A stretch of DNA of 20,599 nucleotides from JBICHM01 sp043101835. Lineage in GTDB: Bacteria; Planctomycetota; Phycisphaerae; Phycisphaerales; UBA1924. This document shows, in pieces, positions 1 to 6,744 of this stretch. Every line of letters begins with the position of its first letter. Within the stretch, counting starts at the first letter, position 1. Location of the stretch: the NCBI GenBank assembly GCA_043101835.1, contig JBICHM010000310.1, forward strand, positions 1-20,599. The letters run 5' to 3'. Position numbers and translations under genes: made by a program. The notes under the pieces are model-generated. The model made no database searches and was not told the origin of the DNA. It saw only the letters and a list, made by a program, of their open reading frames with translations.

Positions 1-978
1 CCGGCCGCGATGACCAACCTCAGCCGCAGCGACCGCGAGACGCTCGCGCGCGACATGACCTTCCTCTCGGGCGCGACGATGGGCCACCAGCGCGCGACCG
101 ACGGCGTGCAGAAGCTGCTCGTGCAATGGGACGACGGCGACGCCGACGACGCGGCGCACTCGCTCGCGCTGCCCGTCCTCGGCACGCCCGAGGGCGACCC
201 CGCGCGACAGACCGAGTGCGTGATGATTCCCGCGGAGGGGCGCAAGACCGCGTGCATCAGCAGCCAGGTCGGCTGCCCCGTCGGCTGCCGCTTCTGCGCC
301 AGCGGCCTCGGCGGGCTCGACGGCAATCTCACCGCGGGGCGAATCATCGAGCAGATCTGGCGCCTCGCGCGCCTGCCCGAGGTCGGGCGCATCAGCAACG
401 TCGTCTTCATGGGCATGGGCGAGCCGCTGGCGAACTTCCAGGCCGTCAAGCACGCGCTGGGCACGATCACCGCGCCCTGGGGCCTTGGCGTCAGCGCCCG
501 CAAGGTCACCGTCTCGACCGTCGGCCTGCCGAAGGCGATCGAGAAACTCGCGCGCGAGGTGGACCTGCCCGTCACCCTCGCCCTCAGCCTGCACGCCCCG
601 ACCGATGAGATCCGGCGCTCCCTCATCCCCTGGAGCCACTACACCACCATCGACGAACTCATCGCGGCGTGCGATGTGTGGTTCCAGAAGACCGGGCGCG
701 AGATCACCCTCGAATACACGCTCATGCGCGAGGTGAACGACAGGCCCGAGCACGCCGAGGGCCTCGCGCGCATCGCGAAGCGCATCCGGGCCAACGTGAA
801 CCTCATCCGCTACAACGAGGTGGGGGGGCTGGAGTTCCGGCGCCCGCGCGATGAGGATGTGCGCGATTTCCAGGCGATCCTGCGCGAGCGCGGCGTGAAT
901 GTGCACATCCGTGCCAGCCGCGGTCGCGACATCGCCGCCGCGTGCGGGCAGCTGCGTCACGAGAAGGCCGCGGGCTGA
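1..978 (+). CDS. rlmN: 23S rRNA (adenine-2503-C2)-methyltransferase RlmN, 5' end cut by window edge
   Basis: Radical-SAM enzyme that methylates C2 of A2503 in 23S rRNA (and A37 of some tRNAs) in the cytoplasm. Counting from the ATG at position 10, the radical-SAM motif CPVGCRFC (C89, C93, C96) binds the 4Fe-4S cluster, GMGEP lies at 135-139, and C312 in AACGQL is the second, methyl-carrying cysteine of the family. The reading frame is open to base 1. Residues 1-15 from the ATG align with a point about 50 residues into E. coli RlmN, so the ATG at 10 is probably internal and the true start lies before the window. The N-terminal helical domain is therefore missing here, while everything from the radical-SAM core to the stop is intact. 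Its 3' end faces the TetR gene 6 nt away. Confidence 0.95.
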   Translation, partial: PAAMTNLSRSDRETLARDMTFLSGATMGHQRATDGVQKLLVQWDDGDADDAAHSLALPVLGTPEGDPARQTECVMIPAEGRKTACISSQVGCPVGCRFCASGLGGLDGNLTAGRIIEQIWRLARLPEVGRISNVVFMGMGEPLANFQAVKHALGTITAPWGLGVSARKVTVSTVGLPKAIEKLAREVDLPVTLALSLHAPTDEIRRSLIPWSHYTTIDELIAACDVWFQKTGREITLEYTLMREVNDRPEHAEGLARIAKRIRANVNLIRYNEVGGLEFRRPRDEDVRDFQAILRERGVNVHIRASRGRDIAAACGQLRHEKAAG

Positions 979-984
979 GTCGAT

Positions 985-1569
985 TCAGGCGGGAAGTGCC
1001 TCATCGATGACCGCGCGCGCAACGCGCGCCGCCACCTGCGCGCTCTCGCGCTCAGCGCACACCGTCGCCTGCGCCGTCGCGCCGTCCATCAGCAGGCACA
1101 GCTGCTGGGCGAGCGCATCGGGGTCGGGCGCGCCGGCGTCCGACGCGAGCGTGCGCACGAAGTGCACCATGAGGCGCTTGTGCTCGGCGCAGACGCCCTG
1201 GATGGGGTTGCCGGCGTCGGCGAACTCGCTCGCCGCGCCGCCGAAGACGCACCCGTGGAACTCCGGCCGGCGGTGCCAGTCCGCCAGCACGTCGAAGAGC
1301 GCAAGCAGGCGCTCGCGCGGCTTCGTGGCCCGGCGCTCCACTTCCTGCATGAACCAGTTGCGGAACCGCTCATCGGCCCGGCGCAGGGCCGCGAGGATCA
1401 ACTCGTCCTTGCTCTTGAAGTGGTTGTAGAGCGTCATGCGCGCCACCCCCGCCTTCGAGAGGATCCGGTCGATGCCTGTGGCGTGGAATCCCTCGCGCTG
1501 GAAGAGGTCCAGCGCGGCGTCCACAAGGCGGTCTCGGGCGGAAGCGGGCATGGTGCGTTCTCGTGCCAT
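985..1569 (-). CDS. TetR/AcrR-family transcriptional repressor
   Basis: DNA-binding repressor of about 194 aa. An N-terminal TetR helix-turn-helix spans roughly residues 11-57 (from ARDRLVDAALDLF to LYNHFKSKDEL), followed by a helical ligand-binding domain containing FHGCVFGGAASEF, a pattern common in YxaF/LmrA-like TetR proteins. The start is uncertain. I chose ATG 1569 because a candidate operator (1576-1590) sits just upstream of it; ATG 1551 would give 188 aa and ATG 1596 would put the operator inside the gene. The gene is divergent from the AhpD-like/thioredoxin genes, which are its likely targets, and the operator next to its own start suggests autorepression. C107 lies in the effector domain. 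Redox sensing through a cysteine is known for the TetR protein NemR, but here it is only a possibility. The ligand is unknown. Confidence 0.9.
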   Translation of the reverse strand: MARERTMPASARDRLVDAALDLFQREGFHATGIDRILSKAGVARMTLYNHFKSKDELILAALRRADERFRNWFMQEVERRATKPRERLLALFDVLADWHRRPEFHGCVFGGAASEFADAGNPIQGVCAEHKRLMVHFVRTLASDAGAPDPDALAQQLCLLMDGATAQATVCAERESAQVAARVARAVIDEALPA

Positions 1570-1575
1570 CGATCG

Positions 1576-1590
1576 GATAGACCGGTCAGT
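1576..1590. promoter_or_regulatory. Candidate TetR operator, copy 1 (next to the repressor start)
   Basis: 15-bp site with the perfect palindromic core GACCGGTC at 1580-1587. The whole 15 bp recurs as an exact reverse complement at 1691-1705. It ends 6 nt upstream of the chosen repressor ATG, where binding would block the repressor's own transcription. Confidence 0.75.
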
Positions 1591-1687
1591 ATCCATAAGT
1601 ATTCCCGTGCAGGCGGCTTGAGGCCGCGGTCTGACGCCAGAATTGCGTTTTTTCGGTCGCCACGAAGAAATTTCGGCAGCCGGGAAA

Positions 1688-1693
1688 TAGACT
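1688..1693 (+). promoter_or_regulatory. -10-like box TAGACT for the AhpD-like gene
   Basis: TAGACT overlaps the left edge of operator copy 2, so a bound repressor would cover it. The same hexamer occurs upstream of two other genes in the window (4852-4857 on plus, 12372-12377 on minus). No convincing -35 is visible. Confidence 0.4.
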
Positions 1694-1705
1694 GACCGGT
1701 CTATC
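1691..1705. promoter_or_regulatory. Candidate TetR operator, copy 2 (at the AhpD-like gene promoter)
   Basis: Exact reverse complement of 1576-1590, with core GACCGGTC at 1694-1701. The two sites are separated by 100 bp (114 bp centre to centre, close to 11 helical turns), so they face the same side of the helix. The site overlaps the TAGACT box and lies about 100 bp before the AhpD-like start. Confidence 0.75.
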
Positions 1706-1802
1706 TGTTCACCCCGCTGACCGCACGCCGCTCTCCGACGAGGCGGCCCAATCGAACCCCACGCGGCCAGCGCCGCAGAGCGAACCAAGAAGGAGTCTTC
1801 CC

Positions 1803-2354
1803 ATGCCCCGCATCCAGCCCCTCGACGAGTCCGCCGCCAACGACACCCAGAAGGGCCTGCTCGACGCGGTCCAGAAGAAGCTCGGCGCCAAGCCGAACAT
1901 CCTGACCACGATGGCGCAGAGCCCCGCCACCCTCCAGTCGTACCTGGCCTTCGGCGAGGCGCTCGGCGGCGCGTCGATCAGCGCCAAACTGCGTGAGCAG
2001 ATCGCCCTCGCCGTCGCCGGCGCCAACGGCTGCGACTACTGCGCCTCGGCCCACACCGCGATCGGCGCCGGCCTCGGCCTCGACAAGGGCGAAGCCCAGA
2101 AGAACCTCGCCGGCCAGGCGAGCGACGCCAAGGCCCAGGCCGCCCTCGTCTTCAGCCGGCGCATCGTCGAGACGCGCGGCTGGGTCGAGGACGCCGATGT
2201 CCAGGCCGTCCGCACCGCCGGCTACACCGACGGCGAGATCACCGAGATCATCGCCACCGTCTCCCTCAACATCTTCACGAACTACTTCAACCACATCGCG
2301 CAGACCGCGATCGACTTCCCCAAGGTCGAGACGCCCCAGCCGGCCTTTGCCTGA
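1803..2354 (+). CDS. AhpD-like carboxymuconolactone decarboxylase family peroxidase-related protein
   Basis: 183-aa all-helical protein of the AhpD/CMD family. The redox site NGCDYCASAH gives C77-x2-C80-x3-H84 with E65 twelve residues before C77. This is the same Glu-Cys-Cys-His spacing as the AhpD proton-relay and disulfide centre (E118, C130, C133, H137), so a thiol peroxidase or disulfide reductase role is likely rather than decarboxylation, for which no catabolic neighbours are present. The start is supported by AGGAG at 1791-1795, 7 nt before the ATG. It is transcribed away from the TetR gene through a promoter overlapped by an operator, and is followed 112 nt later by thioredoxin, a plausible electron donor. 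The physiological substrate is not visible. Confidence 0.9.
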   Translation: MPRIQPLDESAANDTQKGLLDAVQKKLGAKPNILTTMAQSPATLQSYLAFGEALGGASISAKLREQIALAVAGANGCDYCASAHTAIGAGLGLDKGEAQKNLAGQASDAKAQAALVFSRRIVETRGWVEDADVQAVRTAGYTDGEITEIIATVSLNIFTNYFNHIAQTAIDFPKVETPQPAFA

Positions 2355-2400
2355 TTCTCCCTCCGGTCTCCTCTCCGGAACCCCCAACGCGACGCGCCGC

Positions 2401-2424
2401 GCCCCGGAAGGCTCCTCCCGGGGC
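2401..2424 (+). other. GC-rich stem-loop between the AhpD-like gene and trx
   Basis: GCCCCGG at 2401-2407 pairs with CCGGGGC at 2418-2424 over a 10-nt loop. There is no T-run, so it is not a standard terminator. It could stabilise or tune the shared transcript. The surrounding 2355-2454 region holds no other gene. Confidence 0.4.
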
Positions 2425-2466
2425 CGGCGCGCCGCTCCGGCGCCGCGGGCGCCAAGGAGCGACACG

Positions 2467-2805
2467 ATGTCCGCCAAGACCAACGCCACGCTGCACGTGA
2501 CCGCAGACAACTTCGAGCAGGAGGTGCTCGCCACCGACCGCCCGGCGCTCGTGGATTTCCACGCCGCCTGGTGCGCTCCCTGCCGCATCCTCGGCCCGAC
2601 GATCGATGAGATCGCCGACGAGTACGCCGGTCGGGCCGTCGTCGCGAAGGTGGATGTGGACGCTGCGCCCTCCCTCGCCCAGCGCTACGGCGTGCAGTCG
2701 ATCCCCACGCTGCTCGTCGTCAAGGACGGCGAAGTCATCGCCAAGCGCATCGGCATCGCCCCCAAGGGCGATCTGACGGATCTCCTCGATCAGGCCATCG
2801 CCTGA
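2467..2805 (+). CDS. Thioredoxin
   Basis: 112-aa single-domain thioredoxin, a cytoplasmic dithiol reductant. It has the classic fold pattern: buried Asp D30 in LVDFHA, active site W35-C36-A37-P38-C39, and the cis-proline P80 in SIPTLLVV. The motif is WCAPC rather than the common WCGPC; the Gly-to-Ala change occurs in other bacterial thioredoxins. The start is set by AAGGAG at 2455-2460, 6 nt before the ATG; the same frame stays open far upstream only as a shadow of the AhpD-like gene. It is the second gene of the TetR-controlled unit and ends at a strong terminator, so it may be a dedicated partner of the AhpD-like protein rather than the general housekeeping trxA. That is inference, because no promoter of its own is visible. 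Confidence 0.95.
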   Translation: MSAKTNATLHVTADNFEQEVLATDRPALVDFHAAWCAPCRILGPTIDEIADEYAGRAVVAKVDVDAAPSLAQRYGVQSIPTLLVVKDGEVIAKRIGIAPKGDLTDLLDQAIA

Positions 2806-2839
2806 CCGGATCGACCTTTTCTCAAGGTTCCCCCCACGG

Positions 2840-2875
2840 GGCCGGGAGCGGCAGCGTCGTCGCCCCGGCCTTTTT
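2840..2875 (+). terminator. Rho-independent terminator after thioredoxin
   Basis: GGCCGGG (2840-2846) pairs with CCCGGCC (2864-2870). An inner GCG/CGC pairing extends the stem, and TTTTT follows at 2871-2875. It is the clearest intrinsic terminator in the window and closes the AhpD-like/thioredoxin unit. Confidence 0.85.
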
Positions 2876-2899
2876 CCTGCGCGCAGGCCGCGCCTCGTC

Positions 2900-2905
2900 C
2901 ATAAT
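2900..2905 (+). promoter_or_regulatory. -10-like box CATAAT close to the start of the membrane protein gene
   Basis: CATAAT ends 8 nt before the ATG at 2914 and no Shine-Dalgarno lies between them. Transcription would begin at or next to the start codon, giving an mRNA with almost no leader. Confidence 0.45.
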
Positions 2906-2913
2906 CCACGCGC

Positions 2914-3729
2914 ATGCACGCACCGCTCGCGACCATCGCGCAGGACGCCGGGCCGCTCTGGCTCAGCGAGTTCGAGGCCTTCAGCACGACGCACGGCGTC
3001 GTCTTCGCCTGCGCCGTCGGCGCGATGGCCGGCGCGTCGATGCTCGGCCGGCGCTGGCTTGCCCAAGGCGAGGCGAAGAAGGAATGGCGCTTCCGCGTCG
3101 CCTGGTCGCTGTTCATCATCGTGTTCCAGGCATTCGGCGTCGCGTGGTACGCGTGGCCGAGCAACTTCGACTGGGCCCGCAGCCTGCCGCTGCATATCTG
3201 CGACCTGGTCGTGTGGCTCGCGCCGCTCGCGCTGCTGACGCAGTGGCGCCCGGCGCGCACGGTGCTCTATTTCTGGGGCGTCGGGCTGAGCACGCAGGCG
3301 TTCTTCACGCCGGTGCTGCAGGACGGCGCGGCGAGCCCCGAGTTCTGGGTCTTCTGGGTCGGCCACACGCAGATCGTCGGCTCAGCGATCTACGACGCCG
3401 CGGCCCTCGGATACCGGCCGCGCCTGCGCGACGTGGCGATCGCGATGGGCATCACGCTGGGATACCTCGCCCTGATCACCCCGTTCAACCTCGCCTTCGA
3501 CTGGAACTACGGCTATGTCGGCGCCGTCGAGCCGGAGACGCCGACGATCATCGACCGCCTCGGCCCCTGGCCCCTGCGCCTGCTGCCGATGTTCGGCCTG
3601 ACGCTGCTGGCGTTCCTGCTGGCGTGGGCGCCGTGGGTGATCGGCGCCCGCATCGTGGGCGGTCGTCCTGCCACCTCTCCCCTTGGGGGAGAGGTCGGCG
3701 AGCGCAGCGAGCCGGGTGAGGGGTCCTGA
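2914..3729 (+). CDS. TIGR02206/YwaF-like integral membrane protein
   Basis: 271-aa multi-pass inner-membrane protein of the YwaF/TP0381 family, whose function is unknown. Family hallmarks are SLPLHICDL at 90-98, FWGVGLSTQAFFTPVL at 120-135, FWVGH at 147-151, and a late NYGYVG at 198-203. Hydrophobic segments lie near 24-48, 60-80, 95-110, 116-135, 143-165, 174-192 and 221-247. There is no visible ribosome binding site; a -10-like box sits 8 nt before the ATG. Residues from about 252 to the stop are not family sequence: they are the translation of a dispersed repeat (3671-3725) and read PATSPLGGEVGERSEPGEGS. The natural end of the domain is therefore near residue 250. The gene converges on the PLP dehydratase gene. 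Confidence 0.85.
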   Translation: MHAPLATIAQDAGPLWLSEFEAFSTTHGVVFACAVGAMAGASMLGRRWLAQGEAKKEWRFRVAWSLFIIVFQAFGVAWYAWPSNFDWARSLPLHICDLVVWLAPLALLTQWRPARTVLYFWGVGLSTQAFFTPVLQDGAASPEFWVFWVGHTQIVGSAIYDAAALGYRPRLRDVAIAMGITLGYLALITPFNLAFDWNYGYVGAVEPETPTIIDRLGPWPLRLLPMFGLTLLAFLLAWAPWVIGARIVGGRPATSPLGGEVGERSEPGEGS

Positions 3730-3750
3730 TTCGTCGCGAGCGCAGCGAGC
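3671..3750 (+). repeat. GC-rich dispersed repeat with hairpin, overlapping the end of the membrane-protein gene
   Basis: A perfect 10-bp stem (3673-3682 with 3686-3695, loop TTG) is followed by the 15-nt unit GCGAGCGCAGCGAGC at 3698-3712, repeated exactly at 3736-3750 on either side of the stop codon at 3727-3729. A shorter related string, TGAGCGCAGCGA, appears at 4811-4822. In translation it gives the SPLGGEVGERSEPGEG tail often seen at the ends of unrelated predicted proteins in GC-rich genomes, which points to a mobile or amplified intergenic repeat. Confidence 0.7.
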
Positions 3751-3765
3751 TTCCTCATCTCCAAT

Positions 3766-3793
3766 CCTGCACTTCGCAGGGCCTCAGTGCAGG
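3766..3793. repeat. Inverted repeat between convergent genes
   Basis: CCTGCACT (3766-3773) and AGTGCAGG (3786-3793) form an 8-bp stem with a 12-nt loop, between the stop codons of the membrane protein and the dehydratase. No T-run follows on either strand, so a terminator role is only possible. Confidence 0.4.
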
Positions 3794-3803
3794 CTTCCTC
3801 GCG

Positions 3804-4781
3804 TCATTCCGGCACATTCCCGAACAACTCGCACGCCCTCGACAGATCCACATTCCCGCCGCTGAAGATCACGCCCACGCGCTTGCCCTTTGCCTCGATT
3901 TTCCCTTCGAGCAGGGCCGCGAGGGCGAGCGCGCCGGTCGGCTCGATCACCAGCTTCATCCGCTCCCACACGAAGCGCATCGTGCGCACGAGGGCCGCGT
4001 CCGGCACGGTCGTCATGTCGTGTACATGCTGCAGCATGCACGCGAGCGTCAGGTCGCCGACGCGGTCGGTGCGCGCGCCGTCGGCGATCGTGTCGGGAGT
4101 CTTGATGGCGACGATCTTCTTCTCTCGGAACGAGCGTACGCCGTCGTCGCCCGCTTCCGGCTCGACGCCGATCACATTGCACTTCGGGCTGAGTGCGCTC
4201 GCGGCGATCGCGCACCCCGAGATCAGCCCGCCGCCCCCGACGCACACGAGCAGCAGGTCCAGCTCCCCGACCTCCTCGATGAGCTCCTTCCCCGCCGTGC
4301 CCTGGCCGGCGATCACATGCGGGTGGTCGAAGGGGGGGATGATCGTCAGGCCGCGCTCGGCCGCGAGTTTCGCCCCCAGCTGCTCGCGGCTCGTCTCGCT
4401 GCGCTCGTACAGGATCACCTCGGCGCCGTAGCCCTTCGTCGCGTTCACCTTCACCTGCGGCGCATCGTGGGGCATCACGATCACCGCCGGCGCCCCGAGC
4501 AGCCGGCACGCCAGCGCGATCGCCTGCGCATGATTCCCGCTCGAGAAGGCGAGCACGCCCGACTTTCGCTGCTGATCAGAGAGCCGGCTGACGGCGTTGT
4601 AGGCGCCGCGGAACTTGAAGGCGCCGATCCGCTGCAGGTTCTCGCACTTGCAGAAGACGGTCGCGCCGGTGCGCTCGTCGAGCGTGCGGCTGGTCGCCAC
4701 AGGCGTGCGGTGCGCAACGCCGGCGAGGCGCTCCGCGGCGGATTCGAGGTCGGCGAAGGTAGGCAGAGTGGTGATCGTCAT
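3804..4781 (-). CDS. PLP-dependent threonine/serine dehydratase (serine racemase/TdcB-like)
   Basis: 325-aa fold-type II PLP enzyme that eliminates the hydroxyl of L-Thr/L-Ser (or 3-hydroxyaspartate), giving a 2-oxo acid and ammonia. The Schiff-base lysine is K56 in GAFKFRGAYNA. The substrate loop is SSGNHAQ at 80-86, the phosphate-binding glycine loop GGGGLIS at 182-188, and SGGNVD is at 307-312. EPEAGDD at 207-213 aligns with the divalent-metal site of serine racemase (E207, G211, D213). There is no C-terminal ACT domain, so it resembles the catabolic/racemase-type enzymes rather than isoleucine-regulated IlvA. The exact substrate (Thr, Ser, threo-3-hydroxyaspartate or racemisation) cannot be settled from sequence. 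It has no Shine-Dalgarno; TATTCT ends exactly 6 nt before the ATG. It is a single-gene unit. Confidence 0.92.
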   Translation of the reverse strand: MTITTLPTFADLESAAERLAGVAHRTPVATSRTLDERTGATVFCKCENLQRIGAFKFRGAYNAVSRLSDQQRKSGVLAFSSGNHAQAIALACRLLGAPAVIVMPHDAPQVKVNATKGYGAEVILYERSETSREQLGAKLAAERGLTIIPPFDHPHVIAGQGTAGKELIEEVGELDLLLVCVGGGGLISGCAIAASALSPKCNVIGVEPEAGDDGVRSFREKKIVAIKTPDTIADGARTDRVGDLTLACMLQHVHDMTTVPDAALVRTMRFVWERMKLVIEPTGALALAALLEGKIEAKGKRVGVIFSGGNVDLSRACELFGNVPE

Positions 4782-4787
4782 GCGGCC

Positions 4788-4793
4788 AGAATA
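4788..4793 (-). promoter_or_regulatory. -10-like box TATTCT, leaderless geometry for the dehydratase
   Basis: On the minus strand TATTCT is followed by exactly 6 nt and then the ATG at 4781, which places +1 on the A of the start codon. No ribosome binding site is present. Confidence 0.5.
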
Positions 4794-4851
4794 GTGCGAG
4801 AAGCCGGATCTGAGCGCAGCGAAGGTCCGGATGGTTGGGCCCGGGCATCGC

Positions 4852-4857
4852 TAGACT
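4852..4857 (+). promoter_or_regulatory. -10-like box TAGACT for the zinc-ribbon membrane protein
   Basis: TAGACT lies 22 nt before the ATG at 4880, which would give a short leader of about 16 nt. No clear -35 is seen. Confidence 0.35.
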
Positions 4858-4879
4858 TGTTCCGGGAGTCCGCGCCGCA

Positions 4880-5329
4880 ATGACGCCAGCGCCATCGAGA
4901 CCGACGCTCCGATGCAGCCGGTGTGGGTACGACCTGACGGGAATGGCGGGGGAGCGGTGTCCGGAGTGCGGCGCCGATGACGCGACAAGTAATCACCGGT
5001 GGATCGGTGGTCGACTTGCTGACTCATGGCTCCTCCCCTTGACGCTGGCGCCGGCAGTGGTCGCATCGTTTCCGTGGCTGCTGGCGCCGCAGCCATTGCC
5101 AGTGCGGCAGTTCGACCGGCTGATCGTTGGCTACGGATGGATCCTGCCGGTGATACCGGTGATCGCCTGTCTCATTGTCGTGCGCATCATGGCGACGGCC
5201 GGGCCGAGACGGAGCGTTGGGCAAAGGGCAGAACGCGTTGCCTGGGCGAGACAGTGCTGCGTTCTGCTCACCGTGCTCGCGTGGCTCGGCTCGCTGTACC
5301 CTGCAACATGGCTCTGGGCGGATTGGTAG
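4880..5329 (+). CDS. Small membrane protein with N-terminal zinc ribbon (function unknown)
   Basis: 149 aa. The N-terminus carries a four-cysteine zinc ribbon: C12-x2-C15-GYDL, then C27-PE-C30-G. This N-terminal pattern is frequent in planctomycete proteins of unknown function. Three hydrophobic, probably membrane-spanning, segments follow near 50-69, 81-104 and 126-146, and a basic stretch (RRSVGQRAERVAWAR) lies between the last two. I chose ATG 4880 because it precedes the zinc ribbon directly and has a weak GGGAG at 4864-4868; an upstream in-frame start at 4835 would add 15 residues with no family character and would precede the -10-like box. It is divergent from the dehydratase. It may bind metal or a partner on the cytoplasmic face, but nothing in the context assigns a role. 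Confidence 0.7.
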   Translation: MTPAPSRPTLRCSRCGYDLTGMAGERCPECGADDATSNHRWIGGRLADSWLLPLTLAPAVVASFPWLLAPQPLPVRQFDRLIVGYGWILPVIPVIACLIVVRIMATAGPRRSVGQRAERVAWARQCCVLLTVLAWLGSLYPATWLWADW

Positions 5330-5365
5330 CGGGCGCACTTCGCGCTCCTTCGCGGTCTTCGCGTT

Positions 5366-5394
5366 CCACCCGGCCCGCGTTCTCCCGAACGCGG
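5366..5394 (+). repeat. Intergenic palindromic repeat, copy 1
   Basis: CCACCCGGCCCGCGT (5366-5380), then a short spacer, then ACGCGG (5389-5394). CCGCGT and ACGCGG form a 6-bp stem. The same unit, in the same orientation, recurs at 6745-6772, so the two copies flank the HAF/dockerin gene. Confidence 0.6.
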
Positions 5395-5441
5395 CTTGGA
5401 TCGCCATCGCTACGCCCGTGAACTCGTCTGAACGGCAGCGC

Positions 5442-6647
5442 CTAACTCCACGCCCCGAGCAGAATCCCCAGATCCGCGCCGTTCACCACGCCGTCGTCGT
5501 TGAGGTCGGCGGCGCAGCCGGCGCACGCGCCCCAGAATCCGAGCAACAGGCCGAGGTCGGCGCCGTCCACGACGCCGTCGCCGTTCAGGTCGGGCGTGTT
5601 CGTGTCCACCTGCATCAGGAACGCGCGTCGGAATCCGTTGCGCAGCCCCTCGCCGACGATCTGCCCCGCGTTGTTGATGGCGCCGGCGCGCAGGAGCGTC
5701 CACTCGCTCGCGTCAGCGGGGGCGAGCAGGTCGTTCAGATCGACGAGCGTCGCCGTGTTCGTCCACATGACGGCGCGATCGCCGAACTCGCCCGCGCTGA
5801 AGCCGACGATGCGGCCGTGGTCGTTGATGTCGAGCGCGCAGTGCACGCCGTCGGCCGAGAGCGACGGCAGCTGGACGACGCTCCCGCCGGCCGGCCACAG
5901 CGCCGGCTGGCTCTCGCCGACCTGCTCGAGGCAGCCGACGACATCGTCGTGCTCGTTGATGCCGTAGCCGAAGCTCCGCGTGAAGCCGGTCTTGCGCCCG
6001 AGCCCGATCGGGTCGCCATCGATCCACAGCGTCGCCTCGATGCCGACGAAGCTCGCCGCCTCGCCGAACCCAGCGACATGACCTGACTCGTTCACATCGA
6101 ACGCGAACGCGTCGCGGAAACCAAAGGGCGGCGGGAGCGTCGTCAGTGCGCCGCTGTTCGGATCGATGATGAACGCGACCGAGGAGGTGACGCCGCCCTC
6201 GGCCTGGTAGTCGCCGACGATGTGGCCGGCGTTGCTGATCGCGCGCGCGAAACTGACCGCGTTCGGATCGGGCGCGAGCGTCTGCGCCGGGGCGCCGGGC
6301 GACGCCCAGGTCGTGGCGCGCGAGATCAGGGGCGTCGGCGCGCCCCAGACATTGCAGTTCAGGGCGCCGCAGGGGAAGGGATCTGCGGCGCTCTGGCTGC
6401 TGCCGACAACGACGCCGGCGTCGTTGACGCCGCGCGCGACGCTCGCGGGGAAACCCGCGAGCACCTGCAGCGTCCCGCCCGGCGACGCGACGGCGCCCGC
6501 GGCGGCGATCCCGCTCTCACTGATCGCCATCGCGGTCGTGTCGTAGTCCGCGGGAAGGGGGCCGAGTTCAGTGATGGTCGCCTGACCGGGGGCCGCCGAA
6601 GCGACCGCGCACGCGGCGAGGGCCGAGGGAAGCGAGAACCGCAGCAT
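5442..6647 (-). CDS. Secreted HAF-repeat protein with C-terminal dockerin-like Asp/Asn repeats
   Basis: About 401 aa, exported. A signal peptide (MLRFSLPSALAACAVASAA) precedes a body of HAF-family repeats of the form INxxGxIVG (GVNDAGVVVGSS, AISNAGHIVGDY, DVNESGHVAGFG, GINEHDDVVGC, DINDHGRIVGFS, AINNAGQIVGEG). The C-terminus has two dockerin-type loops, DLNGDGVVDGAD at 353-364 and DLNDDGVVNGAD at 381-392, which likely bind Ca2+. Such tails are common on secreted planctomycete proteins, where they are thought to serve in surface or matrix attachment rather than in cellulosomes. I chose ATG 6647 because AGGAG lies 9 nt upstream; ATG 6653 would be only 3 nt from it. No catalytic domain is recognisable. 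The gene stands alone with its own promoter. Confidence 0.88.
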   Translation of the reverse strand: MLRFSLPSALAACAVASAAPGQATITELGPLPADYDTTAMAISESGIAAAGAVASPGGTLQVLAGFPASVARGVNDAGVVVGSSQSAADPFPCGALNCNVWGAPTPLISRATTWASPGAPAQTLAPDPNAVSFARAISNAGHIVGDYQAEGGVTSSVAFIIDPNSGALTTLPPPFGFRDAFAFDVNESGHVAGFGEAASFVGIEATLWIDGDPIGLGRKTGFTRSFGYGINEHDDVVGCLEQVGESQPALWPAGGSVVQLPSLSADGVHCALDINDHGRIVGFSAGEFGDRAVMWTNTATLVDLNDLLAPADASEWTLLRAGAINNAGQIVGEGLRNGFRRAFLMQVDTNTPDLNGDGVVDGADLGLLLGFWGACAGCAADLNDDGVVNGADLGILLGAWS

Positions 6648-6690
6648 TGTCATCCGCTCCTGACTGATTCGCTCCTCATCAGGCAACAAC

Positions 6691-6718
6691 ATTGTACTTC
6701 AGCAGCATCGAACGCCAA
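6691..6718 (-). promoter_or_regulatory. Promoter of the HAF/dockerin gene
   Basis: On the minus strand TTGGCG (6718-6713) is separated by 16 nt from TACAAT (6696-6691). Both hexamers are close to the sigma-70 consensus. Predicted transcription starts near 6684, leaving a leader of roughly 37 nt that contains the AGGAG used to choose the start. Confidence 0.6.
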
Positions 6719-6744
6719 GAACTTTGTTCGAGAGTCGGCGATAT

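Noticed and set aside
1803..2354. 4-carboxymuconolactone decarboxylase for aromatic degradation
   Set aside because: The CxxC-x3-H plus upstream Glu is the AhpD redox arrangement, and no beta-ketoadipate genes are nearby.
4835..4879. In-frame start at 4835 for the zinc-ribbon protein
   Set aside because: It adds 15 residues of no family character, upstream of the -10-like box at 4852-4857.
5442..6647. Cellulosome component because of dockerin-like loops
   Set aside because: No cohesin or glycoside hydrolase is present, and dockerin-like tails are widespread on planctomycete secreted proteins without cellulosomes.
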